From the NCBI GenBank assembly GCA_021298315.1, contig JAJTFC010000020.1, positions 1-64,000 of the forward strand: a DNA stretch of 64,000 nt. Direction: 5' to 3'. Under the pieces are notes generated by a model that was given only the letters and a program-made list of their open reading frames with translations, searched no databases and was not told the origin of the DNA. Shown piece by piece: positions 43,964 to 53,581 of this stretch. The DNA is from Planctomycetaceae bacterium. GTDB lineage: Bacteria > Planctomycetota > Planctomycetia > Pirellulales > Pirellulaceae. Position 1 is the stretch's first letter; each line of letters starts with the position of its first letter. The position numbers and the translations under genes are program-made.

Positions 43964-46450
43964 CTAAACCGATCGGTCGCTTGAAACACGATCTTCTTTA
44001 CGTACCTTGTCGGAATAATCTGAATATTTCTTGTCGTAATAGTTCTTGTAGGAGTACCCATGGTAATATGCACCTCGGTAATACGTTCCATATTCGTTGT
44101 AATATAGATTCTCGTCCATCCCATTGACGATAACACCGATCAGATTCCCATTGACCATGTTTAATCGACTCTTGGCCTTGTGTGCCGACAATACCACGCC
44201 CCGGCGAATTCGCAAGACCATAACGATACCATCAACGAGCCCGCAGATGGAGGTTGCGTCCGCAACAGGGATCACCGGTGGCGAATCGATCAAAACGAAG
44301 TCGAATCGACTTCTAAGCTCCCCGATAAACTCCAAAAAGGACTCCGAAGCGACGAGCTCCCCAGGGTTTTTTGGCCGCCCACCCGTGGTGACCAACCAGA
44401 GGTTTTTCTGAAAATCACAAGGCCTTAATGCCTCATCGAGGGTGCATTGCCCTTCCAAGTACTGCATCCCACCGGGCTCGAACTGGACGCCGAAGTTCTG
44501 CTGAACACGGGGACGCCGGTAATCCGCATCGACCAAGCAGACCCGTTTATTGGTCTGCGCTAACGATAGTGCTAAATTGGCAATCGTCGTCGATTTACCA
44601 TCTCCCGGAGATGGACTGGTGAACATGAAGACCTTACCACCGTTTTGCGCTGCGGTAAAAAGCAGAGATGTTCGAGCGGCTCGGAACGATTCGGACACCG
44701 ACGAATTCGGCTGGTGTGCAGCAACAAGCATCGGAGAGCCGGCAAACCCAGCAGGAACCTTGGATTTTTTAATCCTGGGGATTTTGCATAGCACAGGTGT
44801 ATTGAGATTTTCCTGAATGTCAATCGGTGTGCGATATGCAAGATCCGAGTGGTCAATAAGTACTGCCAATCCGCAGCCTAACAAACCACCTAGAGCGAGC
44901 CCACCGAGCAGGAACTTCCATAGCTTTGGAAAAACTTGGCTCGGGTACGAAGCTTCGTCGATGATCTTGACTCTTGTCGATGAGTAGGAGTTGGACATGG
45001 CACGCATGGCTGAAAGCCGTTCTAAGATCTGACCGACGGTATTGCGCCGCTCTTCGATCTGATCCCTCAACATGTTGACTTCCGTGATTTCCCCCGCGAT
45101 CACCTTGGACTTCTCCGTCAACTCTGCGATATCCTCCGCGATTCGATCCAAATTGTATTTTGAGCGCTCTCGTTGATTCGATAGCGATGCTGCATAGAGT
45201 TGGAGTATCTCGCTATCCCTCGTCCGGACCTCTTTGGATAATGCATTCGCGTACGACTGCAATAGTTCACTGTCGGCGTTTTGAGTACGTTTGGTTATCT
45301 CGGATCCTTTATTCTCAATATCTTGTTCGCTGGTCAAAAAGCCCCGCAGTGTTTCCAACTCCTGATTCAACCGGTTCCGCGTTGCGACCGCTGCTTGATA
45401 TTTCGCTTCTACAAATTCCACCTGAGGATGCTTTGCACCGTAGCGGGACATCGCCTCTGCTCGCTCGGAATCCATCGAAACGACCTCAGCATTTGCGGAT
45501 TCCATCCGCTGTTCGTAGCGAGTGAGCCTAAGCCTATCCTCCTCCGACATCCCGTTGAGGAAGTCCATTCCGCGGTCCTGTTTGTCCAAATTGAAGTACT
45601 TCCGCCCCTCGATGACCGCAAGTCTCAAAAGATCATCTCTCTGGGTTGCCGGATCCATTGCGGTTCGCAGTTGCTCGAGTTGCTGATCCGCGTCGCGAAA
45701 TTCCAGAAGAATCTCATCTCTCTCGAGCCGTAGCTTCTCGATCTCCGAAACATAAGGATTAACCCACCGCCCCTTGTCATTCTCCGCGGTCAAATTGAGC
45801 TCTTTGAGCAACTGGTAGTATCGATCCTGGTCCACCTTCTGATCATCGACGAGCGAGCGTTGCAGTCGTTCGATCAACTCGACAGACTCCTTGCCAGAAA
45901 TCTCCGAATCCTTTTCGATCGCCGAGATGTAGGAAGCCACGACTTGATTCAAAATGCCAGGCAAATCCTCTTTGACTTTACCCTCACAGATGATCTCCAA
46001 TGCATCCGAAGTCAGGTCCTTGCCTACAGGCGATACGGTCAACATTTCACGCAGATCTGCCATCGGCGAGTCGGCCCCACGGAACGAAACCAACTTGTCC
46101 AGCTGCCCGTTGCGGATCGCCTCGGCAAGCACCATTTGCCCAGAAAGCAAAACCCTATGTTTTTCCAGAGAAACAGTCTGAGGTACAACTTCCCCATTGA
46201 TCACGCTTGGAGGAGCCTGCACGAAAAGCATCAGTTTCATCACCGACGCATACACCGGTGTGACCTGAGTGTAGAGCAAGCACGCGACCGCAGCACCTAG
46301 GACCGAAAGAAGCACAATCACCGACTTACGACGCCATAACGCTCCGTAAAAGTCAATCGTTGGCATCGGAGGCTCGTCAGATGCATTGGACCCGCGACCA
46401 GCCGAGCCAGAATCCTCGAACCCGTACTGCAAATTAGGCTTATCCATCAT
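43964..46450 (-). CDS. Wzz/Wzc-type chain-length regulator with tyrosine autokinase
   Basis: This 828-residue bitopic protein has a Wzz domain (membrane helix about 43-62), a periplasmic coiled-coil region (about 190-490) and a second helix (about 511-532). The cytoplasmic BY-kinase has Walker A SPSPGDGKSTT (612-622), A' CLVDADYRRPR (638-648) and Walker B FDFVLIDSPPV. The C-terminus holds 13 Tyr in residues 783-812, the autophosphorylation cluster. In the coiled coil, the unit DSE(L/I)LQ(S/L)YAxxLS occurs twice (393-406 and 412-425), an internal repeat. It controls export and length of the polysaccharide. It stands 198 bases downstream of the glycosyltransferase gene. Confidence 0.93.
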   Translation of the reverse strand: MMDKPNLQYGFEDSGSAGRGSNASDEPPMPTIDFYGALWRRKSVIVLLSVLGAAVACLLYTQVTPVYASVMKLMLFVQAPPSVINGEVVPQTVSLEKHRVLLSGQMVLAEAIRNGQLDKLVSFRGADSPMADLREMLTVSPVGKDLTSDALEIICEGKVKEDLPGILNQVVASYISAIEKDSEISGKESVELIERLQRSLVDDQKVDQDRYYQLLKELNLTAENDKGRWVNPYVSEIEKLRLERDEILLEFRDADQQLEQLRTAMDPATQRDDLLRLAVIEGRKYFNLDKQDRGMDFLNGMSEEDRLRLTRYEQRMESANAEVVSMDSERAEAMSRYGAKHPQVEFVEAKYQAAVATRNRLNQELETLRGFLTSEQDIENKGSEITKRTQNADSELLQSYANALSKEVRTRDSEILQLYAASLSNQRERSKYNLDRIAEDIAELTEKSKVIAGEITEVNMLRDQIEERRNTVGQILERLSAMRAMSNSYSSTRVKIIDEASYPSQVFPKLWKFLLGGLALGGLLGCGLAVLIDHSDLAYRTPIDIQENLNTPVLCKIPRIKKSKVPAGFAGSPMLVAAHQPNSSVSESFRAARTSLLFTAAQNGGKVFMFTSPSPGDGKSTTIANLALSLAQTNKRVCLVDADYRRPRVQQNFGVQFEPGGMQYLEGQCTLDEALRPCDFQKNLWLVTTGGRPKNPGELVASESFLEFIGELRSRFDFVLIDSPPVIPVADATSICGLVDGIVMVLRIRRGVVLSAHKAKSRLNMVNGNLIGVIVNGMDENLYYNEYGTYYRGAYYHGYSYKNYYDKKYSDYSDKVRKEDRVSSDRSV

Positions 46451-46648
46451 CGACCGCCTTTGACCCTCAGGGAGCGTTTCGACTCCCGATATTTTCCACA
46501 GAGCTCCTAAAGCTAGCTTTCTGTCATCCGCGGTTTCATCTTAGGAAATCCAACGCCGAATGTCTACTCGAATCGGCGATTCGTCCAAGCTCCCTGCAAT
46601 GCTTCCGGTTATCGAGCTGCACAAAAGCCCTCATTTTCTCAAAGCCGC
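46451..46648. other. Gap inside the polysaccharide cluster with a small hairpin
   Basis: A 198-base gap before the kinase start is the largest one in the minus-strand cluster and may hold a second promoter. A perfect CGAATC-GGC-GATTCG hairpin lies at 46569-46583. No coding sequence is supported. Confidence 0.35.
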
Positions 46649-47395
46649 TCAAAAGTACTGGTAAATTTTCCTCAGTGGCTTGAGCAATCGCAGAGCCCAA
46701 GGAGGCCGCCACCCATTGACCGACCAAGCCTTTGCATCTTCTCGGTTAGCCTGCAATCGATTCGAAACCGATGCGTTGCTCAAGCCCCCGACCCGCATAC
46801 AGACAAGGGTCTGAGGAATGTACCGCATTGGGACTCCGTTGACGAGCATCATTCGAAGCAGCAACTCGTAGTCGGCGGCAAAATGGAAGTCATCGCGAAA
46901 CAGTCCGTGCCGAAGATAGCATTCCCTTCGGAAGTAAACCGTCGGGTGAGGCGGCATCCAACCCCAACGATACTTCGACACCCCGTAATCGCCGGACTTC
47001 CACCGACGCACCGTTCGGGTCGGTTCATGGCAATCGACATAGACCAAGTCCCCGTAGATCCCCATTGTCGAATGGTCCTCCGAAAACTCTTGAGCTATGT
47101 TTGCGACGACGTCGCGGTGAGCAAAAAAATCATCGGCATGCAGCAGCCCGACGACATCCCCGCTGGCCATTCGAATCCCTTTGTTCAACGCATCGTAGAT
47201 GCCTTGGTCCTTCTCCCGAACCTGTCTGTCGATCCGATCGGAATACTTCGAAATAATACTCTCTGTCCCGTCATTGGACATGCCATCGACAACGATGTAT
47301 TCGATATCCGGGTAGGTTTGCTCTAGAACCGAATCTAGGGTGTGAGAAATGGTCTCGACGCGATTATAGACCGCAGTGATGATCGATACTTTCAT
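46649..47395 (-). CDS. Family 2 glycosyltransferase (WcaA-like)
   Basis: From the ATG at 47395 the product is 248 residues; the start overlaps the preceding stop as ATGA. GT-A fold landmarks are KVSIITAVYNR at the N-terminus, QTYPDIEYIVVDGMSNDGT, DQGIYDALNKGI and the LLHADDF motif with the DxD-type metal site. The C-terminal part carries the FHFAADYELLLRM element of this subgroup. It transfers a hexose from a nucleotide sugar onto the growing repeat unit on the cytoplasmic side. Its exact donor is not known. Confidence 0.85.
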   Translation of the reverse strand: MKVSIITAVYNRVETISHTLDSVLEQTYPDIEYIVVDGMSNDGTESIISKYSDRIDRQVREKDQGIYDALNKGIRMASGDVVGLLHADDFFAHRDVVANIAQEFSEDHSTMGIYGDLVYVDCHEPTRTVRRWKSGDYGVSKYRWGWMPPHPTVYFRRECYLRHGLFRDDFHFAADYELLLRMMLVNGVPMRYIPQTLVCMRVGGLSNASVSNRLQANREDAKAWSVNGWRPPWALRLLKPLRKIYQYF

Positions 47396-48366
47396 AGACT
47401 TTCGACCCATGCGATCATCTGTGTTAGCCCCTGTTTCGCGCTTACACGCGGCGACCATCCTAGCAAGTGATGGGCCTTGGTTATGTCTGCGACGAAGAAA
47501 TCTTGGTCGCTCTGCCGACGTGGCAATCGTGTGTAGCTCAATCCATCGGATCGGCCGAGTAGATGCGAGAGTTGCTCAAAAAGCTCGATCAAACTCAAAC
47601 TGTTACTCATCCCACCTCCGATGTTGAATACCTCACCTGCACAGAGGCTTCTTTTCTCATAGGCAGTTTGGTAAAGGGATATCAGATCCTCACTGTGCAG
47701 GACATCCCGCACCTGTTTTCCCGTCCCTGAGATCGTAAATGGTACTACCTCAGCCCCTTTTCTTTTGCATGAGTCTTGCTCAATTGCCTGCTTAGCAAAC
47801 CAGCCAATCCAGCCTTGATCGGCCGTGGCATACTGCCGCCCTCCATAGATCGAAGAATGCCGAAACACGACCGTATCGAGCCCGAAATTCCTGTACCAAT
47901 CGCGCACGTACTGGTCTGCACTCCCCTTGGAACATCCATAAGGTGACGCGAAATCTAAAGGCATCGTCTCGTCGATCCCGTCGGGATACTCAGGGAGCAA
48001 ATACCTTGTCTCATTCTGGCTGTATTGCAGATGTCGCAAGTCCCCATATACCTTATTCGTCGAACTGAAGGCCACCAATGCCTTTGGCGACCATTTCCGA
48101 GTGCATTCGAGAACATGAACCGTACCTAAAGCGTTGGTTCTAAAATCGTAGAGCGGATCGGCTAACGACGTCGTCATCGCTACTTGACCCGCTAAGTGGC
48201 ACACGTAATCGAAGGGCCCGCGTTTCTGAAACACATCCGTCATCCGATCGATCGAGGCTACATCCATCTCGTGAAATTCAAGCTCCCGATCATGCTTGCT
48301 CGAATCCTGAAGCCACCGGAGATTTTCCCTAGATCCTGATTTCTGCATCTTATCGATGACCGTCAC
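47392..48366 (-). CDS. rfbE: CDP-paratose 2-epimerase (RfbE-like), 5' truncated
   Basis: This 324-residue reading frame closely fits CDP-paratose 2-epimerase: HLAGQVAMTTSLADPLYDF, STNKVYGDL, the Y-x3-K site in ASPYGCSKG, and FRHSSIYGGRQYATADQGW. It starts at the second beta strand (GTG 48366, MTVIDKMQ), so the N-terminal 25-30 residues with the Rossmann GxxGxxG NAD motif are absent. Codons just upstream still read DGAR, matching the family's strand, up to an in-frame TAA at 48391-48393. Only 53 bases separate it from rfbH. The product probably cannot bind NAD normally. Confidence 0.75.
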   Translation of the reverse strand: MTVIDKMQKSGSRENLRWLQDSSKHDRELEFHEMDVASIDRMTDVFQKRGPFDYVCHLAGQVAMTTSLADPLYDFRTNALGTVHVLECTRKWSPKALVAFSSTNKVYGDLRHLQYSQNETRYLLPEYPDGIDETMPLDFASPYGCSKGSADQYVRDWYRNFGLDTVVFRHSSIYGGRQYATADQGWIGWFAKQAIEQDSCKRKGAEVVPFTISGTGKQVRDVLHSEDLISLYQTAYEKRSLCAGEVFNIGGGMSNSLSLIELFEQLSHLLGRSDGLSYTRLPRRQSDQDFFVADITKAHHLLGWSPRVSAKQGLTQMIAWVESL

Positions 48367-48419
48367 TCTTGCGCCATCCTGCCGCCCGTGTTACTCGTAC
48401 TCTACTCGACTAAAAAAAC

Positions 48420-49901
48420 TTATTGGCCACGACAAAATGCTACGATCGTCGCGGTCACATATTCGATCATTTCCTCGGTTAGGCCAGGATAAGTCCCCAC
48501 AAAAAGAGCTTCCTTCATAATCCGATCGGCCCCCGATAGATCGCTGACGACTCGAATCGCTTGAGGATTCTCTTTACGCAAATTAGCAAACGCAGGCTGC
48601 CTGAGTAAGTTCCCCCCAAAAAGCATCCTGTTGCCGATCAACTTGGAATCCAAATGCTTCGCAAGATCGGTTCGCGTAAAACCCGCCGTGGACTTTACTC
48701 CAATCTTGAACCCAAACCAGGAGCATTCCGTTCGACAACCCGAAGAGTCCCAGGAAAAACCATTTTCCGCATCCCAATTCGAGGCATGGGTTGGTAACGA
48801 GAACTCGAGCACATCCTCCAAGCCTGCTAAACCACATCGAAGCAAATGCCAGTTCCGCTTACGTGCCTCGATAAACCGCTCCAGCTTTGCGAGCTGCTTG
48901 ATGCCAATCGCTGCTTGGATATCCAAGGGCTTGAGGTTGTACCCTAAGTGACTATAGATGTACTTGTGGTCATAACCATCGGGTAGCTCTCCTAGCTGCC
49001 AGCCAAAACGCTTGTTGCAAGTATTATCTTTACCCGACGGACACCAGCAATCCCTACCCCAATCCCGATAACTCTCTACGATTACCTTAAGCCCCGATTG
49101 CTTGACGATGTTGACCGCCCCACCTTCCCCCAAAGTCAGGTGATGCGGTGGATAAAAACTTTGTGTCGAAAGATCCCCCCAAGCTCCTGTGAATTTGCAA
49201 AGACTGCCGTCTGCTTGTCCAGACTCTTTCGGATACATCTCTTGCCAATGCGAATCGGCTGGCATGGTATACTTGCAGCCAAGGGCATCGCAGTTGTCTT
49301 CAACAAGCCAAAGCTGATGGTCGCGACAGAACTCTAAGGTCGTCCGAAGATCGAATGGATTGCCCAACGCATGGGCCATCATCACCGCTTTGGTCTTGCC
49401 CTTAGAATAAGCATCCTGCAGTTGCTCACATTTGGCGTTCCCAGTGATGGGATCGGCATCGATAAAAACAGCAGTCGCTCCGCACTGAAGAATCGGTGCG
49501 ACCGTCGTGGGAAAACCAGCCGCGACGGTGATCACCTCGTCTCCCGGAAGCAATCGCCGTTCCTTAGGTATTTTCGGGCTAGTCAAAGCAGAGATGGCGA
49601 GCAGATTCGCACTCGACCCCGAATTGACCAAAAGCGAATTCCTTACCCCTAGAAAATCGGCCAACGAACGCTCGAAACGATCCCCTTCAGGACCGAGAGT
49701 CAACCAAAAATCCAATACGCTATCTACGGCGGCCTTGACCTCGTCCTCATTGAAGACACGACCAGCATAGGGTACTGGGGTTTGACCAGGGACGAACTCC
49801 GAACGACCCAGAGCGTCTCCCGGAAGGTTGGAGCGGTGGTTCATCCGCGAATATTCGCCGACGAGCTTCTGGATCTCTTCTCGCAGTTCTTGGGCATTCA
49901 T
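48420..49901 (-). CDS. rfbH: CDP-6-deoxy-L-threo-D-glycero-4-hexulose 3-dehydrase (E1)
   Basis: From the ATG at 49901 the product is 493 residues. It is the PMP- and [2Fe-2S]-dependent dehydrase that removes the C3 hydroxyl in dideoxysugar synthesis. The PLP-fold motif SFYPPHHLTLGEGGAV has His in place of the usual aminotransferase Lys, as required for E1. The Fe-S cysteines DCWC...C follow the C-x-C-x7-C spacing. NSGSSANLLAISAL and AAGFPTTVAPILQCG are conserved. Reading frame upstream to 50042 overlaps rfbG and lacks homology. It is downstream of rfbF and rfbG in the order known from dideoxyhexose loci. Confidence 0.93.
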   Translation of the reverse strand: MNAQELREEIQKLVGEYSRMNHRSNLPGDALGRSEFVPGQTPVPYAGRVFNEDEVKAAVDSVLDFWLTLGPEGDRFERSLADFLGVRNSLLVNSGSSANLLAISALTSPKIPKERRLLPGDEVITVAAGFPTTVAPILQCGATAVFIDADPITGNAKCEQLQDAYSKGKTKAVMMAHALGNPFDLRTTLEFCRDHQLWLVEDNCDALGCKYTMPADSHWQEMYPKESGQADGSLCKFTGAWGDLSTQSFYPPHHLTLGEGGAVNIVKQSGLKVIVESYRDWGRDCWCPSGKDNTCNKRFGWQLGELPDGYDHKYIYSHLGYNLKPLDIQAAIGIKQLAKLERFIEARKRNWHLLRCGLAGLEDVLEFSLPTHASNWDAENGFSWDSSGCRTECSWFGFKIGVKSTAGFTRTDLAKHLDSKLIGNRMLFGGNLLRQPAFANLRKENPQAIRVVSDLSGADRIMKEALFVGTYPGLTEEMIEYVTATIVAFCRGQ

Positions 49902-50004
49902 CGTCTTAGAACCACTCCCTATTTTGCTCAAAGCCCATTTCGAAAACTCCAATAAGTTGACTTGTGGCGATCGCATAATCGATCGCGATTCCGTCAGCAA
50001 AAGC

Positions 50005-51114
50005 CTATACTTCGGTCCACGCCTGATTGAGCCTAGTGGCATCCTCTACGTAACGCTCGATACATCCTTGCGTAGCCACCTTTGGATCAAATCCGTCCTG
50101 TACCGATTGATACCAACTTGCCGTCTGTTGGACGCACGATTCGAATGACCATGTTGGCTTCCAACGCAACATATGATAAGCCTTATCAATCGAGAGATTC
50201 AGTCGCGAAGCTTCGTGGGGCTCCGTGGGATTCGAAGCGTCGACCCAGGTTCCGCCGGTATGCTTGAGGAAGCTATCGACCAATTGAGAAACACTGCGAT
50301 TGCTCTCAAGCTGCGGACCAAAATTGAACGCCGAGCAAAATAGCTTTGGATCGTATCCGCAAATATCTGGGTTCCCAAGATGGGCGGCAAGCCACAGATA
50401 ACCAGAAATCGGCTCTAAGACATGTTGCCAAGGCCTCGTCGCTTGGCGATTTCGAACCGATACGGGCTCCCCGGACTTCACAGATCGAACGATGTCCGGG
50501 ACGATTCTCTCGGGTGCCCAATCGCCTCCACCAATCACATTTCCTGCGCGTGCAGACGCAACCTTCACCAAGGAATCGGCACCGGAGAAAAACGAAGATC
50601 GATAAGCTGCTGTGACCAACTCCGCGCAACCCTTCGATGCACTGTAAGGATCATAACCGCCCATGGGATCCTCTTCCCGGTAGGCGTGCAGCCACTCTTT
50701 GTTCTCGTAGCATTTGTCCGTTGTTACGACCACGACGGAACATCGTTTGGAATATCCGACAAGAGCATCCAGCAAATTGACCGTCCCAAGAACGTTCGTT
50801 TCAAAAGTTTCCCTAGGCTTGCGATACGATGCTCTGACCAAGGGTTGTGCTGCAAGGTGGAAAATGTAGTCGGGCTGTGAACTCAAGATCGCCTGTGCTA
50901 AAGCTCCCGCATCGCGGATGTCTCCTCGGCCATCGCATTTGACAGTGTCAACAAGACGCAGATGATCGAAAAGCACCTCGTGGGATTCCGGCTCAAGCGA
51001 ATACCCAAAAACCTCCGCCCCGAGGGAAACCAACCAGGCTGTCAACCAACTCCCTTTGAAGCCGTTATGACCTGTGATGAAGACGTTTTTGCCTCGAAAT
51101 AAATCATGAAACAT
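50005..51114 (-). CDS. rfbG: CDP-glucose 4,6-dehydratase
   Basis: From the ATG at 51114 the product is 369 residues, a short-chain dehydratase. It has the NAD motif ITGHNGFKGSWL, HLAAQPLVRASYR, the TDKCYEN motif with the catalytic Thr, and the YSASKGCAEL Y-x3-K site. It converts CDP-glucose to CDP-4-keto-6-deoxyglucose. It begins one base after the rfbF stop and precedes rfbH by 103 bases (or less if rfbH starts upstream). The longer frame to 51258 runs through rfbF and is rejected. Confidence 0.93.
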   Translation of the reverse strand: MFHDLFRGKNVFITGHNGFKGSWLTAWLVSLGAEVFGYSLEPESHEVLFDHLRLVDTVKCDGRGDIRDAGALAQAILSSQPDYIFHLAAQPLVRASYRKPRETFETNVLGTVNLLDALVGYSKRCSVVVVTTDKCYENKEWLHAYREEDPMGGYDPYSASKGCAELVTAAYRSSFFSGADSLVKVASARAGNVIGGGDWAPERIVPDIVRSVKSGEPVSVRNRQATRPWQHVLEPISGYLWLAAHLGNPDICGYDPKLFCSAFNFGPQLESNRSVSQLVDSFLKHTGGTWVDASNPTEPHEASRLNLSIDKAYHMLRWKPTWSFESCVQQTASWYQSVQDGFDPKVATQGCIERYVEDATRLNQAWTEV

Positions 51115-51115
51115 G

Positions 51116-51901
51116 TTACTTATCCCAAACTTTCCAAGGCGCTTTGCCGTTTTCCCAAAGCTGCTGCAACTCGTTTCGATCCCTAAGTGTATCCATGGGA
51201 AGCCAAAATCCTCGATGTCGATACGCCGAGAGCATCCCTGATGCAGCCAGGTTCGCAAGCGGCTCGCGCTCCCAAACCGTCCGATCCCCCTGCTCGATGT
51301 AGTCGATCGCCGATGGCTCTAGAACAAAGAAACCACCATTGACCCAAGCTCCATCGCCTTCAGGCTTTTCCTGAAATACCGAGATTCGATTCGGATCATT
51401 TCTGGTAAAAGACAACGCTCCGTAGCGTCCAGGAGGCTGTACGGCCGTCAGCGTGGCCGCCGCCCCAGTTCGCCTATGAAAGGCAATCAATTCCTCGATG
51501 TTGATATCGGCAACTCCATCACCATAGGTCATGCAGAAGGTTTCCTGCCCAAGAAACCGCTCCACTCGCTTAAGCCGTCCACCGGTCATCGTCGCTTCGC
51601 CTGTATCGACGACCGTCACACGCCAAGGCTCAGCCTTCTTGTGAAGGACCTCGACGGTGTTGTTGCCCATATCAAAAGTCACATCCGACATGTGGAGGAA
51701 ATAGTTTGAAAAGTACTCCTTGATCATGTATCCCTTGTAGCCCGCACAAATGATGAACTCATGAATTCCAAAAGATGAATAGATCTTCATGATGTGCCAC
51801 AAAATCGGCATGCCTCCGATCTCGATCATCGGCTTGGGCCTCAGATGCGTCTCTTCCGAAATCCTTGTCCCCATCCCCCCTGCGAGTATCACTGCTTTCA
51901 T
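51116..51901 (-). CDS. rfbF: Glucose-1-phosphate cytidylyltransferase
   Basis: This 261-residue nucleotidyltransferase begins with the signature [24 protein letters not shown], followed by [13 protein letters not shown] and [13 protein letters not shown]. The [15 protein letters not shown] element fits CDP-glucose pyrophosphorylase. It makes CDP-glucose from CTP and glucose-1-phosphate, the first step to the CDP-dideoxyhexoses. It lies 48 bases downstream of the first exosortase partner gene and one base before rfbG. Confidence 0.95.
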   Translation of the reverse strand: MKAVILAGGMGTRISEETHLRPKPMIEIGGMPILWHIMKIYSSFGIHEFIICAGYKGYMIKEYFSNYFLHMSDVTFDMGNNTVEVLHKKAEPWRVTVVDTGEATMTGGRLKRVERFLGQETFCMTYGDGVADINIEELIAFHRRTGAAATLTAVQPPGRYGALSFTRNDPNRISVFQEKPEGDGAWVNGGFFVLEPSAIDYIEQGDRTVWEREPLANLAASGMLSAYRHRGFWLPMDTLRDRNELQQLWENGKAPWKVWDK

Positions 51902-51949
51902 CTTTTTCTTTCTCGAATCATAACTTGGGTCCTCTTTGCATGGAAGCTT

Positions 51950-53581
51950 CTACTTCGAAGGCTCCATGCTCGATCGCTTCTTGGCTTCCTGAAGCAGCCC
52001 ATCGATGAGCACTCTGTTGGGCGAGTTCGGACCAATGCTATCAAGATAGCCAATTGCAAGATCCCACTTCTGAAATCGCATCGCTAAAACCGCCGATCCA
52101 ATCTTTAGATCTAAGCTGTTGGGAAACGCTCGATTGAACGATTCGCAGATCGTCCCGAGCCCCTCCCATGGAACGCTTCTGGTACCGCTCGCCTGGATCC
52201 AATACGCCAATAGACCGACGATTCCTTCAAGATCCCTCTCGGAAAATCCAGGTAGCGACTCGTCGTGCCCCCGGCCTCGTTCCCCTTGGCTATTCATGAT
52301 CTGCTTGGTCCAGTCCAATACCACAAGAAAGGTATCTTCGGTACTTAGACCATCGACAACGAGAAGCTCAACCAAAGAATCAGGCCTCTGGGCTTGGTCC
52401 CCATCATAGTACTGGTCGAGCAAATCACGAACCTCGGGATGGTCCGATCCGATCCTGAGCATGGACCGCAAAACGGATCCAGAGAGAAGCTTACCATGAA
52501 CTCCCTCGGGGAAAGCAGACTTCGAGACCAGAGCACGAAGTTCGCTTGCGACAACAATATGCCTCAGCAACTGTTGATCTTCTGGGGGGACAGCTTCGAT
52601 GCGAGTAAGAACCGTTGCACTGGCTTCCTCGATTCCCGAGACAACCATCAAACAACGAAAGAAAGCATCGATCGCTTGAATCTTCATTTCGCTCGACCAT
52701 TCATTGCTCATGCGTTGCATGACCTGGGAGTGCTCCACAATCGCTTCCCTAGCAACTTGAATCGCACGCTGCGGATAGACACTCGCAAGTCCCTCGACCA
52801 ACCAAGCCTTGGTGATCAAATCACCCGGCGAGCTTGCATCGTTTGGAATACTCTTGCTCAAACTCGCTTCCAACCGTACGATCCCCGACTCCAAACGAGT
52901 TTTACGCTCCGCAACATCTAAAATTGGGGATGCTTGATGGGCATATTGAATGTCCAACCCCCCCACGATTTCCTCACTATCACACGGATCGATGCTGTTC
53001 GAAAGTTGGCCGACGCGATCGATCATCGAGGGCACTCGCATTCGATCGTCGCGGCAGTTCTGCCTAAGCTTGAGCAGGTAGTCACGGAGGATCCAAACCT
53101 TTGCCCAAGTCGCATCAGGTCCTTCGAGTCGCGTTGCGCTACGTATCGATTCCAGGGCGCGGTTTTTCGATCCGTTCACAAGCTCTTTCAATCGCTGGCC
53201 ATCTTCGCTGGAATCCGGTGGAATATTCGCGAGAATCTGCTTGCCAGTCCGATCGATCTCCAAGGCCACTTCTGCGTGCATTCGCCGATACCGAGCTTCC
53301 GCTGGCGAATGGACCATCAATCGCTCTGAGGCTAGCGTCGCTTTCCGCATCCTTACATACCACTGGATCGTACGACTAGATGGATTAGCAAATGGTACAG
53401 GTTCAAATTCAAAGTCCTGGGCGTCGACCACCATTGCTTCATAGCGGCTCGCGATATTCGGCTCGATAAAAAAAACGCTCAGAGCCATCGAGCTAAGAGT
53501 CACTCCCGCCAGAATCAAGGACGGAACTCCCCATCGCCAATACGTTTCTTTCGTTTCAGGAAGATTGTTACCTGGATCCAT
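51950..53581 (-). CDS. Membrane-anchored helical-repeat protein, partner of the canonical exosortase
   Basis: From the ATG at 53581 (AGGAG upstream; overlap of 14 bases with the exosortase stop) the product is 543 residues. A single membrane helix (about 17-37) is followed by a long alpha-helical region of degenerate repeats (IQWYVRMRKATLASERLM, AEARYRRMHAEVALEID, LITKAWLVEGLASVYPQRAI). It ends with a TPR-like tail (FNRAFPNSLDLKIGSAVLAMRFQKWDLAIGYLDSI). It most likely projects into the periplasm. I do not recognise a named family. The same layout appears in the other exosortase partner at 40863. Confidence 0.65.
   Translation of the reverse strand: MDPGNNLPETKETYWRWGVPSLILAGVTLSSMALSVFFIEPNIASRYEAMVVDAQDFEFEPVPFANPSSRTIQWYVRMRKATLASERLMVHSPAEARYRRMHAEVALEIDRTGKQILANIPPDSSEDGQRLKELVNGSKNRALESIRSATRLEGPDATWAKVWILRDYLLKLRQNCRDDRMRVPSMIDRVGQLSNSIDPCDSEEIVGGLDIQYAHQASPILDVAERKTRLESGIVRLEASLSKSIPNDASSPGDLITKAWLVEGLASVYPQRAIQVAREAIVEHSQVMQRMSNEWSSEMKIQAIDAFFRCLMVVSGIEEASATVLTRIEAVPPEDQQLLRHIVVASELRALVSKSAFPEGVHGKLLSGSVLRSMLRIGSDHPEVRDLLDQYYDGDQAQRPDSLVELLVVDGLSTEDTFLVVLDWTKQIMNSQGERGRGHDESLPGFSERDLEGIVGLLAYWIQASGTRSVPWEGLGTICESFNRAFPNSLDLKIGSAVLAMRFQKWDLAIGYLDSIGPNSPNRVLIDGLLQEAKKRSSMEPSK

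Noticed and set aside
49902-50042. Upstream extension of rfbH
   Set aside because: The extra codons overlap rfbG and do not match the E1 family, whose homologs start near the ATG at 49901.
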